From Methanoculleus sp. (GTDB lineage: Archaea; Halobacteriota; Methanomicrobia; Methanomicrobiales; Methanoculleaceae): 12,804 nt of DNA. The position numbers and the translations under genes were made by a program. The stretch is taken from the NCBI GenBank assembly GCA_028698765.1, contig JAQVVW010000013.1, forward strand, positions 1 to 12,804. Direction: 5' to 3'. Shown piece after piece: positions 1 to 6,952 of the stretch. Each line of letters begins with the position of its first letter. Position 1 is the first letter of the stretch. The notes under the pieces were generated by a model. That model had not been told where the DNA came from and searched no databases. It worked only from the letters and a program-made list of their open reading frames with translations.

Positions 1-1770
1 CGTGCCTTCGGCGAGAGCGGTGAAGACGCCGTCCTCATCGATGGTGCCGACGGTCGGATCGTTGCTCGCCCAGGCGACCTCGATGCCGGCCATCGTGCGG
101 CCGTTCTGGTCGAAGACGGTTGCCTCAAACGTTTCGGTCCCGTTGATCGCCAGGGTGGTTGTGGCCGGCGCGACCGTGATATTCGTTGCGACCGGCTCTT
201 CGGAGCTGACGATGACGGCTGCGGTTCCGGTCACGTCGCCTATCGTGGCGATGACGTCCGTTGTGCCCTCGGCAACCGCGGTGAAGACACCGCCCTCATC
301 GATGGTGCCGACGGTCTCGTTGCTGCTCGTCCAGGCGACCGCGACTTCCGGCAGTTCCTCGTCGAACTGGTCGTAGACCGTTGCGGAGAAGTTCACCGTC
401 TCGTCGACCGCGAGGGTGGGCGCGAGCGGTGCGACGTCGATGCGCGATGCGACCGGTTCTTCGCCGCCGACCGTGACGGTTGCTTCTCCGGTTATGTTCT
501 CCACCGTTGCGGTGACGTTCGTCGTGCCTTCGGCGAGAGCGGTGAAGGTGCCGGTACGGTCGATGGTCCCGACGGTCTCGTTGCTGCTCGTCCAGGTGAC
601 TTCAATGCCGGTCATGGGTTCGTCGTTCTGATCGAGGACGGTTGCCGTGAACGTTTGTGTCCCGTTGATCGCCAGGGTGGTCGTGTCCGGCGCGACCGTG
701 ATGGTCGTCGGAACCTGCTCGACGGGCTCTCCGGGCCCGTAGGCGAAGATGTAGAGGTTCGAGTTCGGGCTTGCGCCCCGCTGCCAGACGATGGTGTTCC
801 CGCTGGTGGCAGGGTAGAGTTGCTCATCGTTGGGGTCTTCGGGCACATACACCAACAACTCCGTCTCATTGGAGAGGTCGTACATGTAGATGCTCCGCCG
901 CCCACCGTCCCGCATGTCCTCCCACGCGATGATGCTCTCGCTGAGCGCCGGTGAGACCTGAGAAGACGCATTGAAGGTGATCTGCTGTTCTCCGCCGGAC
1001 GGGTTTTTGAGATCGGTCATATAGATGTCAGTGTTTGAAAACCCGCCCCGGTAGTCCTCCCAGGCGATACGGCTCCCGTAGAGCGAGGGCCAGGATTGGG
1101 TCGCCGTGCTCGTGGATACCGGGCCTTTTATCTCGCCGTCGGCGATGTCGTAGTAATGAACCCTCTCGTCTCCCGCTTCTATCCAGGCGACGTAGTTCTC
1201 GGAGAGCGCGGGGCCGAACTCGGTGGTTGTGGAGCCGGGAATCGTCGTCTTCGCGTCACAGTCGATGACGTCCTTCACGCCTCCGGCTGCGATGTCGTAG
1301 AGGACGATGTTTGTCCTGTTGCTGCTGTCATCGTACCAGGCGATGAGGTTCCCGTAGACTCTGGGAAGCCACTGTTTGCCGGTTTCGTTGGTGAGCTGGG
1401 TTGTCTCGCCTGTCGAGCGCTTATAGAGGTAGATATCCCAGTTCCCGTGCCGGTTCTCCTGCCAGGCGATGTAGTCTCCCGAGATGGACGGTCTCTCCTG
1501 CGAGTTCGGATCGGTGGTTATCCTCTCGCCGGTATAGCCGCCAACTGACGACCGAAACTCTTCTACCGTCCCGAGGTAGATGTCCTTCTGGGTATTCCGG
1601 TCATCTTCCCAGACGATGATGTCGTCGTCGATATCGGGGTGATTCTGCGCTTTGTCGAAGGGGCGATAGAGGTGCTCCCCCGGCGCATTATCTACCGCCG
1701 CAACCGGCGATATCAACAGTCCGATGATGACGACTGCGTAAAGCAGCGCCAGATGTATGGTTTTTGTCAT
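1..1770 (-). CDS. Giant secreted surface protein, TolB-like propeller plus Big_2 repeats (5' part only)
   Basis: Reading the minus strand from the ATG at 1768-1770 gives an uninterrupted 590-codon frame that leaves the window at position 1, so the C-terminus is missing. Residues 1 to about 25 (MTKTIHLALLYAVVIIG..., ending SPVAA) form a Sec-type signal peptide. Residues about 26-345 contain seven repeats of the form 'G(D/N)xIAWxD...DIYLY', the pattern of a seven-bladed TolB/DPP-like beta-propeller. Then come two complete Big_2 (bacterial Ig-like group 2) repeats of about 87 aa and part of a third, each with the core 'W(T/A)S..TVGTID..G.FTA'. Start choice: GGGGG lies 6 nt upstream of this ATG, and the frame matches the N-terminus of the neighbouring paralog. 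An ATG 4 nt earlier is in another frame. It is probably exported, exposed at the cell surface and anchored through its unseen C-terminus. Ligand and role (S-layer, adhesion) are not visible. The visible Ig repeats contain no cysteine, unlike the paralog. Confidence 0.9.
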   Translation of the reverse strand, partial: MTKTIHLALLYAVVIIGLLISPVAAVDNAPGEHLYRPFDKAQNHPDIDDDIIVWEDDRNTQKDIYLGTVEEFRSSVGGYTGERITTDPNSQERPSISGDYIAWQENRHGNWDIYLYKRSTGETTQLTNETGKQWLPRVYGNLIAWYDDSSNRTNIVLYDIAAGGVKDVIDCDAKTTIPGSTTTEFGPALSENYVAWIEAGDERVHYYDIADGEIKGPVSTSTATQSWPSLYGSRIAWEDYRGGFSNTDIYMTDLKNPSGGEQQITFNASSQVSPALSESIIAWEDMRDGGRRSIYMYDLSNETELLVYVPEDPNDEQLYPATSGNTIVWQRGASPNSNLYIFAYGPGEPVEQVPTTITVAPDTTTLAINGTQTFTATVLDQNDEPMTGIEVTWTSSNETVGTIDRTGTFTALAEGTTNVTATVENITGEATVTVGGEEPVASRIDVAPLAPTLAVDETVNFSATVYDQFDEELPEVAVAWTSSNETVGTIDEGGVFTAVAEGTTDVIATIGDVTGTAAVIVSSEEPVATNITVAPATTTLAINGTETFEATVFDQNGRTMAGIEVAWASNDPTVGTIDEDGVFTALAEGT

Positions 1771-1925
1771 TCATTTCCCCCTTGTTTACTCTGCTCTCCG
1801 CTCGCGGGACCGTGGTGCATACCTACCGGTAGGCACAAACAGACCGGCTAAAGCAGGTGCTCCGGCGAGCTCCCGGCGGGCGTACTGTGAATCTCGATTC
1901 AAGACCCGGTCATAGGGTTGCCGGT
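1771..1925 (-). ncRNA. Candidate structured 5' leader (copy A)
   Basis: This untranslated stretch between the predicted transcription start (about 1925) and the ATG at 1770 is strongly conserved with the leader of the paralogous gene at 6345-6497. A 17-mer (1846-1862) and the block around 1901-1914 (AAGACCCGGTCATA on the plus strand) are identical in both. In RNA sense, ACCUGC (1858-1853) can pair with GUAGGU (1826-1821). In the other copy the partner is GCAGGU, so a G-C pair is replaced by G-U and pairing is kept. GCAC just 5' and GUGC within the loop can pair across this stem, which would make an H-type pseudoknot. Copy A also contains the perfect palindrome CCTACCGGTAGG. No match to a riboswitch consensus I know was recognised, so the ligand or function is unknown. 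Confidence 0.45.
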
Positions 1926-1936
1926 GAGGGGGGATT

Positions 1937-1964
1937 GCGATATAAATATATATCTTTTACGGTG
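1937..1964 (-). promoter_or_regulatory. Promoter (BRE/TATA) of left surface-protein gene
   Basis: An AT-rich block reads GTAAAAGATATATATTTATA on the minus strand, as expected for an archaeal BRE plus TATA box. The whole 28 bp (1937-1964) is identical to 6509-6536 in front of the paralog, while flanking sequence has diverged, which supports function. A TATA centre near 1951 puts transcription start at about 1925 and gives a leader of about 155 nt. Confidence 0.6.
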
Positions 1965-1965
1965 T

Positions 1966-2387
1966 TTTATTCTAATAATTTTATAATAAAATTTGGAATA
2001 CCTCCTCCCTCCTCACCGGTGTAGGGATAGCCGGACGGGCCCTCTTCACCACCCCGGATGAGTGCCCTGGATCGAAGAGTCCCTGTGCGTATCGTCCCCG
2101 GCGGCATTTTTACGCGCCGGTTTCCTGTTGAAATGTCCTGCGGCCAGCCGGAATACGGGAGCCGCCTGCATGCTCCCGGAGAGAGGGATGAAACCCGTTC
2201 GCTGTTCCTGCAACCACATCGGGCGCGATTGCCGCAGGCGAAGGGTCTGGAAGGGTGAGAACGCACGGGTTGTAAACTCACGCTCTCGCGGGAACCGATC
2301 CCCGGAGGCGGTCGTTGGGCACCCATCCCGGATGAGCCGGGTTGGAAACGGATGACCGCGTGCTGAAAACGTCAAAAATGGGTGGGG
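1966..2387. other. Intergenic region between the tandem surface-protein genes
   Basis: About 420 bp lie between the left gene's promoter and the end of the right gene. Short open frames exist on both strands (for example minus 2375-2046), but they have no ribosome site, no conserved domain and an implausible composition. The half near the left promoter is the diverged upstream duplication; the half near 2388 holds the right gene's probable T-tract terminator. I see no gene here. Confidence 0.6.
2365..2378 (-). terminator. Probable T-tract terminator of the 1318-aa surface-protein gene
   Basis: About 10 nt after the TAA stop, the minus strand reads ATTTTTG and then GTTTTC. Oligo-T runs just after a stop codon are the usual intrinsic termination signal in Euryarchaeota. 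No strong hairpin was noted. Confidence 0.4.
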
Positions 2388-5300
2388 TTAGTTCTTCCTT
2401 CTTCCCCAGAGGAGGAAGGCCAGCGGGGCGAGGAGGGGCGCGTAGATGAGCGGTGCCGCGGGTGTCGTCGTTGCCGGGACAGCGGTCGTCGGCTCCGTCG
2501 TCACCTCTTCGGTCACCCCGGGCGTCCCGGTAACGTCGGGCGTGACGTCTATCTCCTCGGCCGATGCCGTCAGGCTCGACGGCGACGCGGCGATGGCGAA
2601 GGTGGAGAACCCGGGGGTGGTCGCCCGGAAGCGGTACAACCCGTTCTCTTCGCCGACGACCTCGGTCTCCAGGATCTGCCAGCCTCCGTCGACGTAGCGC
2701 ATGAGCCTGACGTCCTCCGGGGCCATGCCGTGCTCATCGAGCCACTTCGCCGGGATGGTGAAGGTCAACGTCGCGCCGCCGATCTGGTTCGGGTTCGCCC
2801 ACGAGATGGCGATCTCGACGTATTCGTAGGTGCTGCTGCCGGGAGGTTCTGCCAGGTTGGGGCACCCCGTCTCCTTCACGGTCATCAGCAGTCTCGGGAT
2901 GTTGCCGGACGCCGTGACGGCGATGCTGCCGACCGACGTGACGTCGATGCCCGAGAACGTGTGCGTCTCGCCGCTCTTTAGATCCTCGCAGATCCCTGCA
3001 TAGTGGGTGCGGGGGCTCCAGCCACCGCCGTCACTTGCGGCGCGGTTGGGTGCAGGTGTGGTCGTGGGGTTGGGCGTTGGATCGGGTGTTGGATCGGGTG
3101 TTGGATCGGGTGTTGGATCGGGCGTGGGCGCCGCCGTGATGGTGACCGACGCCGTCCTTTCAACGCTGCCGGCCCGGGCCGTCACGTCCGTGGAGCCCTG
3201 TGAGAATGCTGTGAAGAGGCCTGAGCGGTCAATCGTGCCGACATCGTCGTCGGAGCACGACCAGGCTACCCTGACCCAGTCCATCTCGTTGTCGCGCTGG
3301 TCGAACACCGTGGCCGTGAACTCCCGGTTTCCTCCGGCCGTGAGCGTGGTTTCAGGCGGTTCGACCTCGATGCAATCCGGAACCGGGATCGAGGGTTCGA
3401 CGGTCACACAGGCGGAGCCGGAGACTCCGTCAGCCGATGCGGTGAGGGTCACTTCCCCTTCCGCAAGAGCAGTAAAGGCGCCGCTGCAGAGATCGATCTC
3501 GCCGACGCACGGGTCGCTGCTCTTCCAATCCACATCGACGTCCATGGGGAGACCGTACTGGTCGAACCCTCTCGCGGTGAGCGTCAGGCAGTTCCCGGCC
3601 GGGATGCAGAAGTCGGACGGGCTGACCTCGATCCGCGCAAGCTCAGACGCCGTCGACCGGACGGTCACCGTCGCGGTACCGGTTACGGTCTCGTTCTCTC
3701 CGGCAACCGTTGCGGTGACGGACGTGCTGCCTTCGCCGCACGCGGTGAAAAGGCCGTCATCGGTGATCGTGCCGACCCCCGGGTCGACGCACGACCAGGT
3801 CACGATAGAGCCTGCGTTGTCCTGCAGGTCATACACGTCCGCGTTGAACTGCCACTCGTCCCCGCAGTCCAGGATGATCGCCGACGGGGAGACCACGACA
3901 CCCGTGGACTCATCAGTGACCTCTACGTCCGCCGCCCCGGTGACGCCGCCGGACGTTGCGGTGACGGTCGCCGGGCCCGCGGCGAGAGCCGCGAAGAATC
4001 CGGTGTCGTCGACTTCGCCGACGGTCTCATCGCAGCATTCCCACGCGATCTCGACGTCGGGCATCTCGCAGCCGTCCTGGTCGAACGCGGTCGCGGTGAA
4101 CGCCGCGGTGTCGCCAGCGGCGAGCGTGATCGCGGCCGGGGTGACGACGATGCGGGAGAGGACGGGGTCGCCGCAGTTCACGGTGACGGTTGCAGTCCCC
4201 TCGGCGCCGTCTCCGCATGCGGTGATGGTCGCGGTGCCGCCGTCGAGAGCGGTGAAGACGCCGCACTCATCAATGGTGCCGATGCACGTGTCGCTGCACT
4301 CCCAGGTGATCTCGGCGTCCTCGACGATGTTGCCGAACCGGTCGAACGCGACGGCGCTGAACTCCAGTTCGTCGCCGGTCTCGAGCGTTGCCGCCGACGG
4401 AACGACCTCGATCTTCGCGAGCAGAGGCCATTCGTTGACGGTGACGGTGACGGTAGTTTCTCCGGATGCATCGCCTGCCGACGCGGTGACTGTCGCGGTG
4501 CCCGCGGTGAGAGCGGTGAAGAGGCCGCTGGACTCGTCGATGGTCCCGACAGCTGTGTCACTGCACGACCAGTTGACCGCAATGCCGGGCATCGGGTTGC
4601 CGAACTGGTCGTGGACGGCTGCTTCGAACGTCACCGTGCCGTCGACCTCAAGTGTGGGCGTAGGCGGTGCGACCTCGATGCTCATTGCGACCGGTTCTTC
4701 GGCACTGACGGTGACGGTTGCGGTTCCGGAGACGCTTCCTGCTGTTGCGACGACGTCTGCTGTCCCTTCAGCCTTCGCGGTGAAGAGACCGGTGGAATTA
4801 TCGATGGTCCCGACAGTTTCGTTGTCGCACGACCAGCTGAATGCAACGCCGATCATCTCATCTTCGAACTGGTCGAAGGCGGTTGCGGTGAACTGCTGTG
4901 TGCCATCGATCTCCAGGGTGGGCGTTTCCGGCGTGACCTCGATGCGATCGAGCACCGGCTCTCCGGGCTCTTCCGCGTTGACGGTGACGGTTGCGGTCCC
5001 GGAGACGTTGCCCGCCGTCGCGGTGACGGTCGCGGTGCCCGCGGCCTTCGCGGTGAAGCGGCCGGTGTCGTCGATGGTGCCGACAGTTGCGTCGTCGCTT
5101 GTCCAGGTGAATGTAACGCCGGCCAGTTTGAGCCCGAACTGGTCGCGGGCGAGTGCAGAGAACGGTTCGGTCTCGCCGACGTTCAGGGTGGCCGTGGGCG
5201 GTGTGACATCGATGTTTGTTACGACCCGCTCAACCGCTGCGTCGGGCTGGTAGACGAAGATGTAGAGGTTCGAGTTGGGGCCACGGCCTCTCTGCCAGAC

Positions 5301-6344
5301 GATCGTGTTGCCGCTGACGGCGGGGTAGAGGTGTGCATCCTCGCGATCTTCGGCTTCAACCAGGCACATCTCTTCGCCCTGAAAGTCTCCCACGGCGAAG
5401 AGGTCGCACATGAAGATGCTCCGTTCCGGAATCTGCTTGTCCTCCCAGACGATGATGCCCCCGTCGATCGCCGGTGAGACCTGATCGAAATCGTTTCTGG
5501 TGATATGCATCCTCCCTTCGGCGGGATCGTGGATATCGGCGATATATATATCGGGATCCATCCTGTACAGGGTATCTTCCCAGGCGATGAGGCTCCCGGA
5601 TAGCGAGGGCCAGGACTGAGAGATCGAGGGCAATGGGTCACCTTCCAGTGTCGGGGCTATCGGCCCCACTATTCTGCCGGCTGCGATGTCGTAGTAGTAG
5701 ACCCTGTCGTAGGTATGGACCGTCACGTCTCCCGATTCTACCCAGGCGACGTACTGCTCCGAGAGTGCGGGTTTGAACTCGGTCGACCCGCCGGGAATCG
5801 TTGTCTTTGCGTTGACGTCGATGACGTCCTTCACGGCCCCGGCGGCGATGTCGTAGAGGACGATGTTGGTCCTGCCGCTGCTATCGTCATACCAGGCGAT
5901 GTAGTTCCCGCGGACGATGGGCAGCCACTGGTTGCCCGGATCGGTGGTGAGTTGTGTCGCCGTGTTCGTCGAGCGCCGGTAGAGGTAGATATCCCAGTTC
6001 CCGTGCCGGTTGTCCTGCCAGGCGATGTAGTCTCCCGATATGGACGGTTTCTCCTGCGAGGCGGGGTCGTCTGTTATCCTTGTCCCGACGTAAGTGTACG
6101 GCGGGGTGCTCCGGAAGTCGTCTACGGTCGCGAGAAATATGTCCTTGACTCCTTTTTTCTGTTCATCATACCGGTCGTCTTCCCAGACGATCATGTCGCC
6201 GTCGATATCGGGGCGCTCCTGCGCTCCATTGAAGGGACGATAGATCGGTTCCCCGGGCGCATTTATTACCGCCATAACCGGCGACGTCAGCAGCCCGACG
6301 ATGACGACTGCACATAACAGTGTCAGATACGTGAGTTTTTTCAT
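2388..6344 (-). CDS. Giant secreted surface protein: propeller, eight Big_2 Ig repeats, PGF-pre-PGF domain, C-terminal anchor
   Basis: This 1318-aa protein starts at the ATG at 6342-6344, 5 nt after a GGGGG ribosome site. Residues 1-25 are a signal peptide (MKKLTYLTLL..., ending SPVMA). Residues about 26-373 hold seven 'G..IAW.D....(D/N)IYLY'-type repeats, a seven-bladed TolB-like propeller. Residues about 375-1065 are eight Big_2 Ig-like repeats of about 85-90 aa. A (DPTP)n Pro/Thr linker follows (about 1065-1100), then a PGF-pre-PGF domain (about 1110-1260, with the signature WL..., VRLMRYVDGGW and TPGFSTFAIA). The tail is Thr-rich, then a hydrophobic segment (APLLAPLAFLLWG) and RRKN. Known family logic: PGF-pre-PGF proteins are archaeal surface proteins, usually followed by a PGF-CTERM archaeosortase signal; no PGF motif is visible here, so the anchor type is unclear. 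Repeats 2-8 carry 20 cysteines, often in place of a usual Ser (W-S-C-S-D). It is the tandem paralog of the gene at 1-1770. Function (S-layer, adhesion, substrate binding) is inferred only. Confidence 0.93.
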   Translation of the reverse strand: MKKLTYLTLLCAVVIVGLLTSPVMAVINAPGEPIYRPFNGAQERPDIDGDMIVWEDDRYDEQKKGVKDIFLATVDDFRSTPPYTYVGTRITDDPASQEKPSISGDYIAWQDNRHGNWDIYLYRRSTNTATQLTTDPGNQWLPIVRGNYIAWYDDSSGRTNIVLYDIAAGAVKDVIDVNAKTTIPGGSTEFKPALSEQYVAWVESGDVTVHTYDRVYYYDIAAGRIVGPIAPTLEGDPLPSISQSWPSLSGSLIAWEDTLYRMDPDIYIADIHDPAEGRMHITRNDFDQVSPAIDGGIIVWEDKQIPERSIFMCDLFAVGDFQGEEMCLVEAEDREDAHLYPAVSGNTIVWQRGRGPNSNLYIFVYQPDAAVERVVTNIDVTPPTATLNVGETEPFSALARDQFGLKLAGVTFTWTSDDATVGTIDDTGRFTAKAAGTATVTATAGNVSGTATVTVNAEEPGEPVLDRIEVTPETPTLEIDGTQQFTATAFDQFEDEMIGVAFSWSCDNETVGTIDNSTGLFTAKAEGTADVVATAGSVSGTATVTVSAEEPVAMSIEVAPPTPTLEVDGTVTFEAAVHDQFGNPMPGIAVNWSCSDTAVGTIDESSGLFTALTAGTATVTASAGDASGETTVTVTVNEWPLLAKIEVVPSAATLETGDELEFSAVAFDRFGNIVEDAEITWECSDTCIGTIDECGVFTALDGGTATITACGDGAEGTATVTVNCGDPVLSRIVVTPAAITLAAGDTAAFTATAFDQDGCEMPDVEIAWECCDETVGEVDDTGFFAALAAGPATVTATSGGVTGAADVEVTDESTGVVVSPSAIILDCGDEWQFNADVYDLQDNAGSIVTWSCVDPGVGTITDDGLFTACGEGSTSVTATVAGENETVTGTATVTVRSTASELARIEVSPSDFCIPAGNCLTLTARGFDQYGLPMDVDVDWKSSDPCVGEIDLCSGAFTALAEGEVTLTASADGVSGSACVTVEPSIPVPDCIEVEPPETTLTAGGNREFTATVFDQRDNEMDWVRVAWSCSDDDVGTIDRSGLFTAFSQGSTDVTARAGSVERTASVTITAAPTPDPTPDPTPDPTPDPTPNPTTTPAPNRAASDGGGWSPRTHYAGICEDLKSGETHTFSGIDVTSVGSIAVTASGNIPRLLMTVKETGCPNLAEPPGSSTYEYVEIAISWANPNQIGGATLTFTIPAKWLDEHGMAPEDVRLMRYVDGGWQILETEVVGEENGLYRFRATTPGFSTFAIAASPSSLTASAEEIDVTPDVTGTPGVTEEVTTEPTTAVPATTTPAAPLIYAPLLAPLAFLLWGRRKN
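3079..3126. repeat. 12-bp tandem repeat coding the DPTP linker
   Basis: Three perfect copies of GGATCGGGTGTT (3079-3114) and a fourth imperfect copy (3115-3126) follow a diverged unit at 3067-3078. On the minus strand each unit codes D-P-T-P, giving a rigid Pro-rich spacer between the last Ig repeat and the PGF-pre-PGF domain. In-frame units like these can change copy number by slippage and alter stalk length. Confidence 0.9.
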
Positions 6345-6497
6345 TTTTTCCCCCTTGACAATCGCTCCCTGTCCGCGGGACGGCGGCGGATACCTGCCGG
6401 TAGCACAAACAGGCTGGCTAAAGCAGGTGCTCGCCGGGGCGTCCGGCAGACGGAGAGCGAATTCCGATTTAAGACCCGGTCATATGGTAGCCGGTGA
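6345..6497 (-). ncRNA. Candidate structured 5' leader (copy B)
   Basis: This is the leader of the 1318-aa surface protein and is homologous to 1771-1925. In RNA sense, ACCUGC (6428-6423) pairs perfectly with GCAGGU (6397-6392). AGCAC, which overlaps the 5' arm by its last two bases, pairs with GUGCU in the loop; the order of arms (1-2-1'-2') is that of an H-type pseudoknot. The loop sequence UUUAGCC...CUGUUUGUGC is nearly unchanged between copies, although the sequence 5' and 3' of the element has diverged. The element ends about 45 nt before the start codon, so it could control translation or transcript stability. It may instead be only a conserved leader without ligand sensing. Confidence 0.45.
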
Positions 6498-6508
6498 GTG
6501 GGTGGATA

Positions 6509-6536
6509 GCGATATAAATATATATCTTTTACGGTG
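6509..6536 (-). promoter_or_regulatory. Promoter (BRE/TATA) of the 1318-aa surface-protein gene
   Basis: This 28-bp block is identical to the one at 1937-1964 and contains GTAAAAG followed by ATATATATTTATA on the minus strand. The expected transcription start is about 6496, giving a 5' leader of about 150 nt, long for an archaeal gene. Confidence 0.6.
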
Positions 6537-6539
6537 ATT

Positions 6540-6952
6540 TATTCTTAATATTTTATAATAAAAACAGGGATCTCTTATGCGCCCGTAAGGGCAGAGGGGG
6601 ATCCGGACGGGGCTTCTTCAAACTGCTTCCTGTCGGCGGGGGAGGAGGCTGGTGACTGCGTATCTTCTCCCCCGGACGATTCCTGCCGCGAATTTTCCGT
6701 TAAATCTCTTGCAGAAGGACCGGGTGCCCGGCCGGGCGGCGCATCGTTCCGGAGGCGACATGAGTCGTGGGTTTGCCGGAAATGAGTCGTGAATCTTGTT
6801 TGATGGGATGGTTTGAGGGGGTTGATCGGTCTTTTTGGGTGAGGCGGCGTATGGGCTCCGGTCTCGCCGTCCACCCGGATATGGGTTCAAGGCGTGCAAA
6901 GACAGGCCCTCGAAACTATTATCGCATGACCGCCGTCTGTTGCAGGGGGTAC
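6540..6952. other. Divergent intergenic region between surface-protein gene and mgtA
   Basis: About 410 bp separate the leftward surface-protein promoter from the chosen mgtA start. It holds the far part of the upstream duplication, a short ORF with a ribosome site (6760-6792), two direct copies of ATGAGTCGTG (6760-6769 and 6782-6791, 22 bp apart) and possibly the mgtA promoter. The most TATA-like sequence is the weak GTTAAATC near 6698-6705. No convincing TATA box for mgtA was found, and no known magnesium riboswitch was recognised. Confidence 0.5.
6760..6792 (+). CDS. Possible 10-codon upstream ORF in the mgtA leader
   Basis: GGAGG (6751-6755) lies 4 nt before an ATG that opens a 10-codon frame, MSRGFAGNES, ending in TGA 160 nt upstream of the chosen mgtA start. 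The ribosome site is better than that of most genes in this window. Leader peptides control mgtA in enteric bacteria (MgtL), but this one lacks the proline codons that MgtL uses, and no archaeal precedent is claimed. It may be chance. Confidence 0.25.
   Translation: MSRGFAGNES

Larger units (their letters stand above)
1771..2150. repeat. Diverged upstream duplication, copy A (pairs with 6345-6715)
   Basis: Similarity to 6345-6715 runs through the leader and promoter and continues beyond the TATA box. Patches such as CCGGACGGG followed by TCTTCA (about 2031-2047 here, 6603-6619 there) and, on the minus strand, a GCA(A/G)GA.ATTT..AAC region leading to GA(A/C)GATACGC are recognisable. Small insertions and deletions break any shared reading frame, so this is shared non-coding sequence rather than a gene. 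Confidence 0.6.
6345..6715. repeat. Diverged upstream duplication, copy B (pairs with 1771-2150)
   Basis: Matches copy A through leader, promoter and about 180 bp beyond the TATA box. This shows that the tandem surface-protein genes arose by duplication of a unit including the regulatory region. A small perfect hairpin, GCCC-GTAA-GGGC (6581-6592), is present in this copy only. Confidence 0.6.

Noticed and set aside
1771..1965. Match of the leader to a known riboswitch (c-di-GMP, cobalamin, fluoride, manganese)
   Set aside because: None of the conserved cores of these classes that I can recall is present; a search against Rfam would be needed.
2046..2375. Short minus-strand ORFs in the gap between the two surface-protein genes
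   Set aside because: The region is a diverged copy of 6345-6715; indels between copies break the frame, and no ribosome site or family signature is visible.
3007..5253. A 748-codon open frame on the plus strand
   Set aside because: It lies exactly opposite the Big_2 repeats of the 1318-aa gene. The product is a low-complexity repeat of Val, Ser and Pro made by reading the repeats backwards; it has no ribosome site or domain.
6767..6952. Longer N-terminus for MgtA (62 additional residues)
   Set aside because: The extra sequence (MGLPEMSRES...) does not resemble the family N-terminus, and the GTG start has no fitting ribosome site; ATG 6953 gives a usual length.
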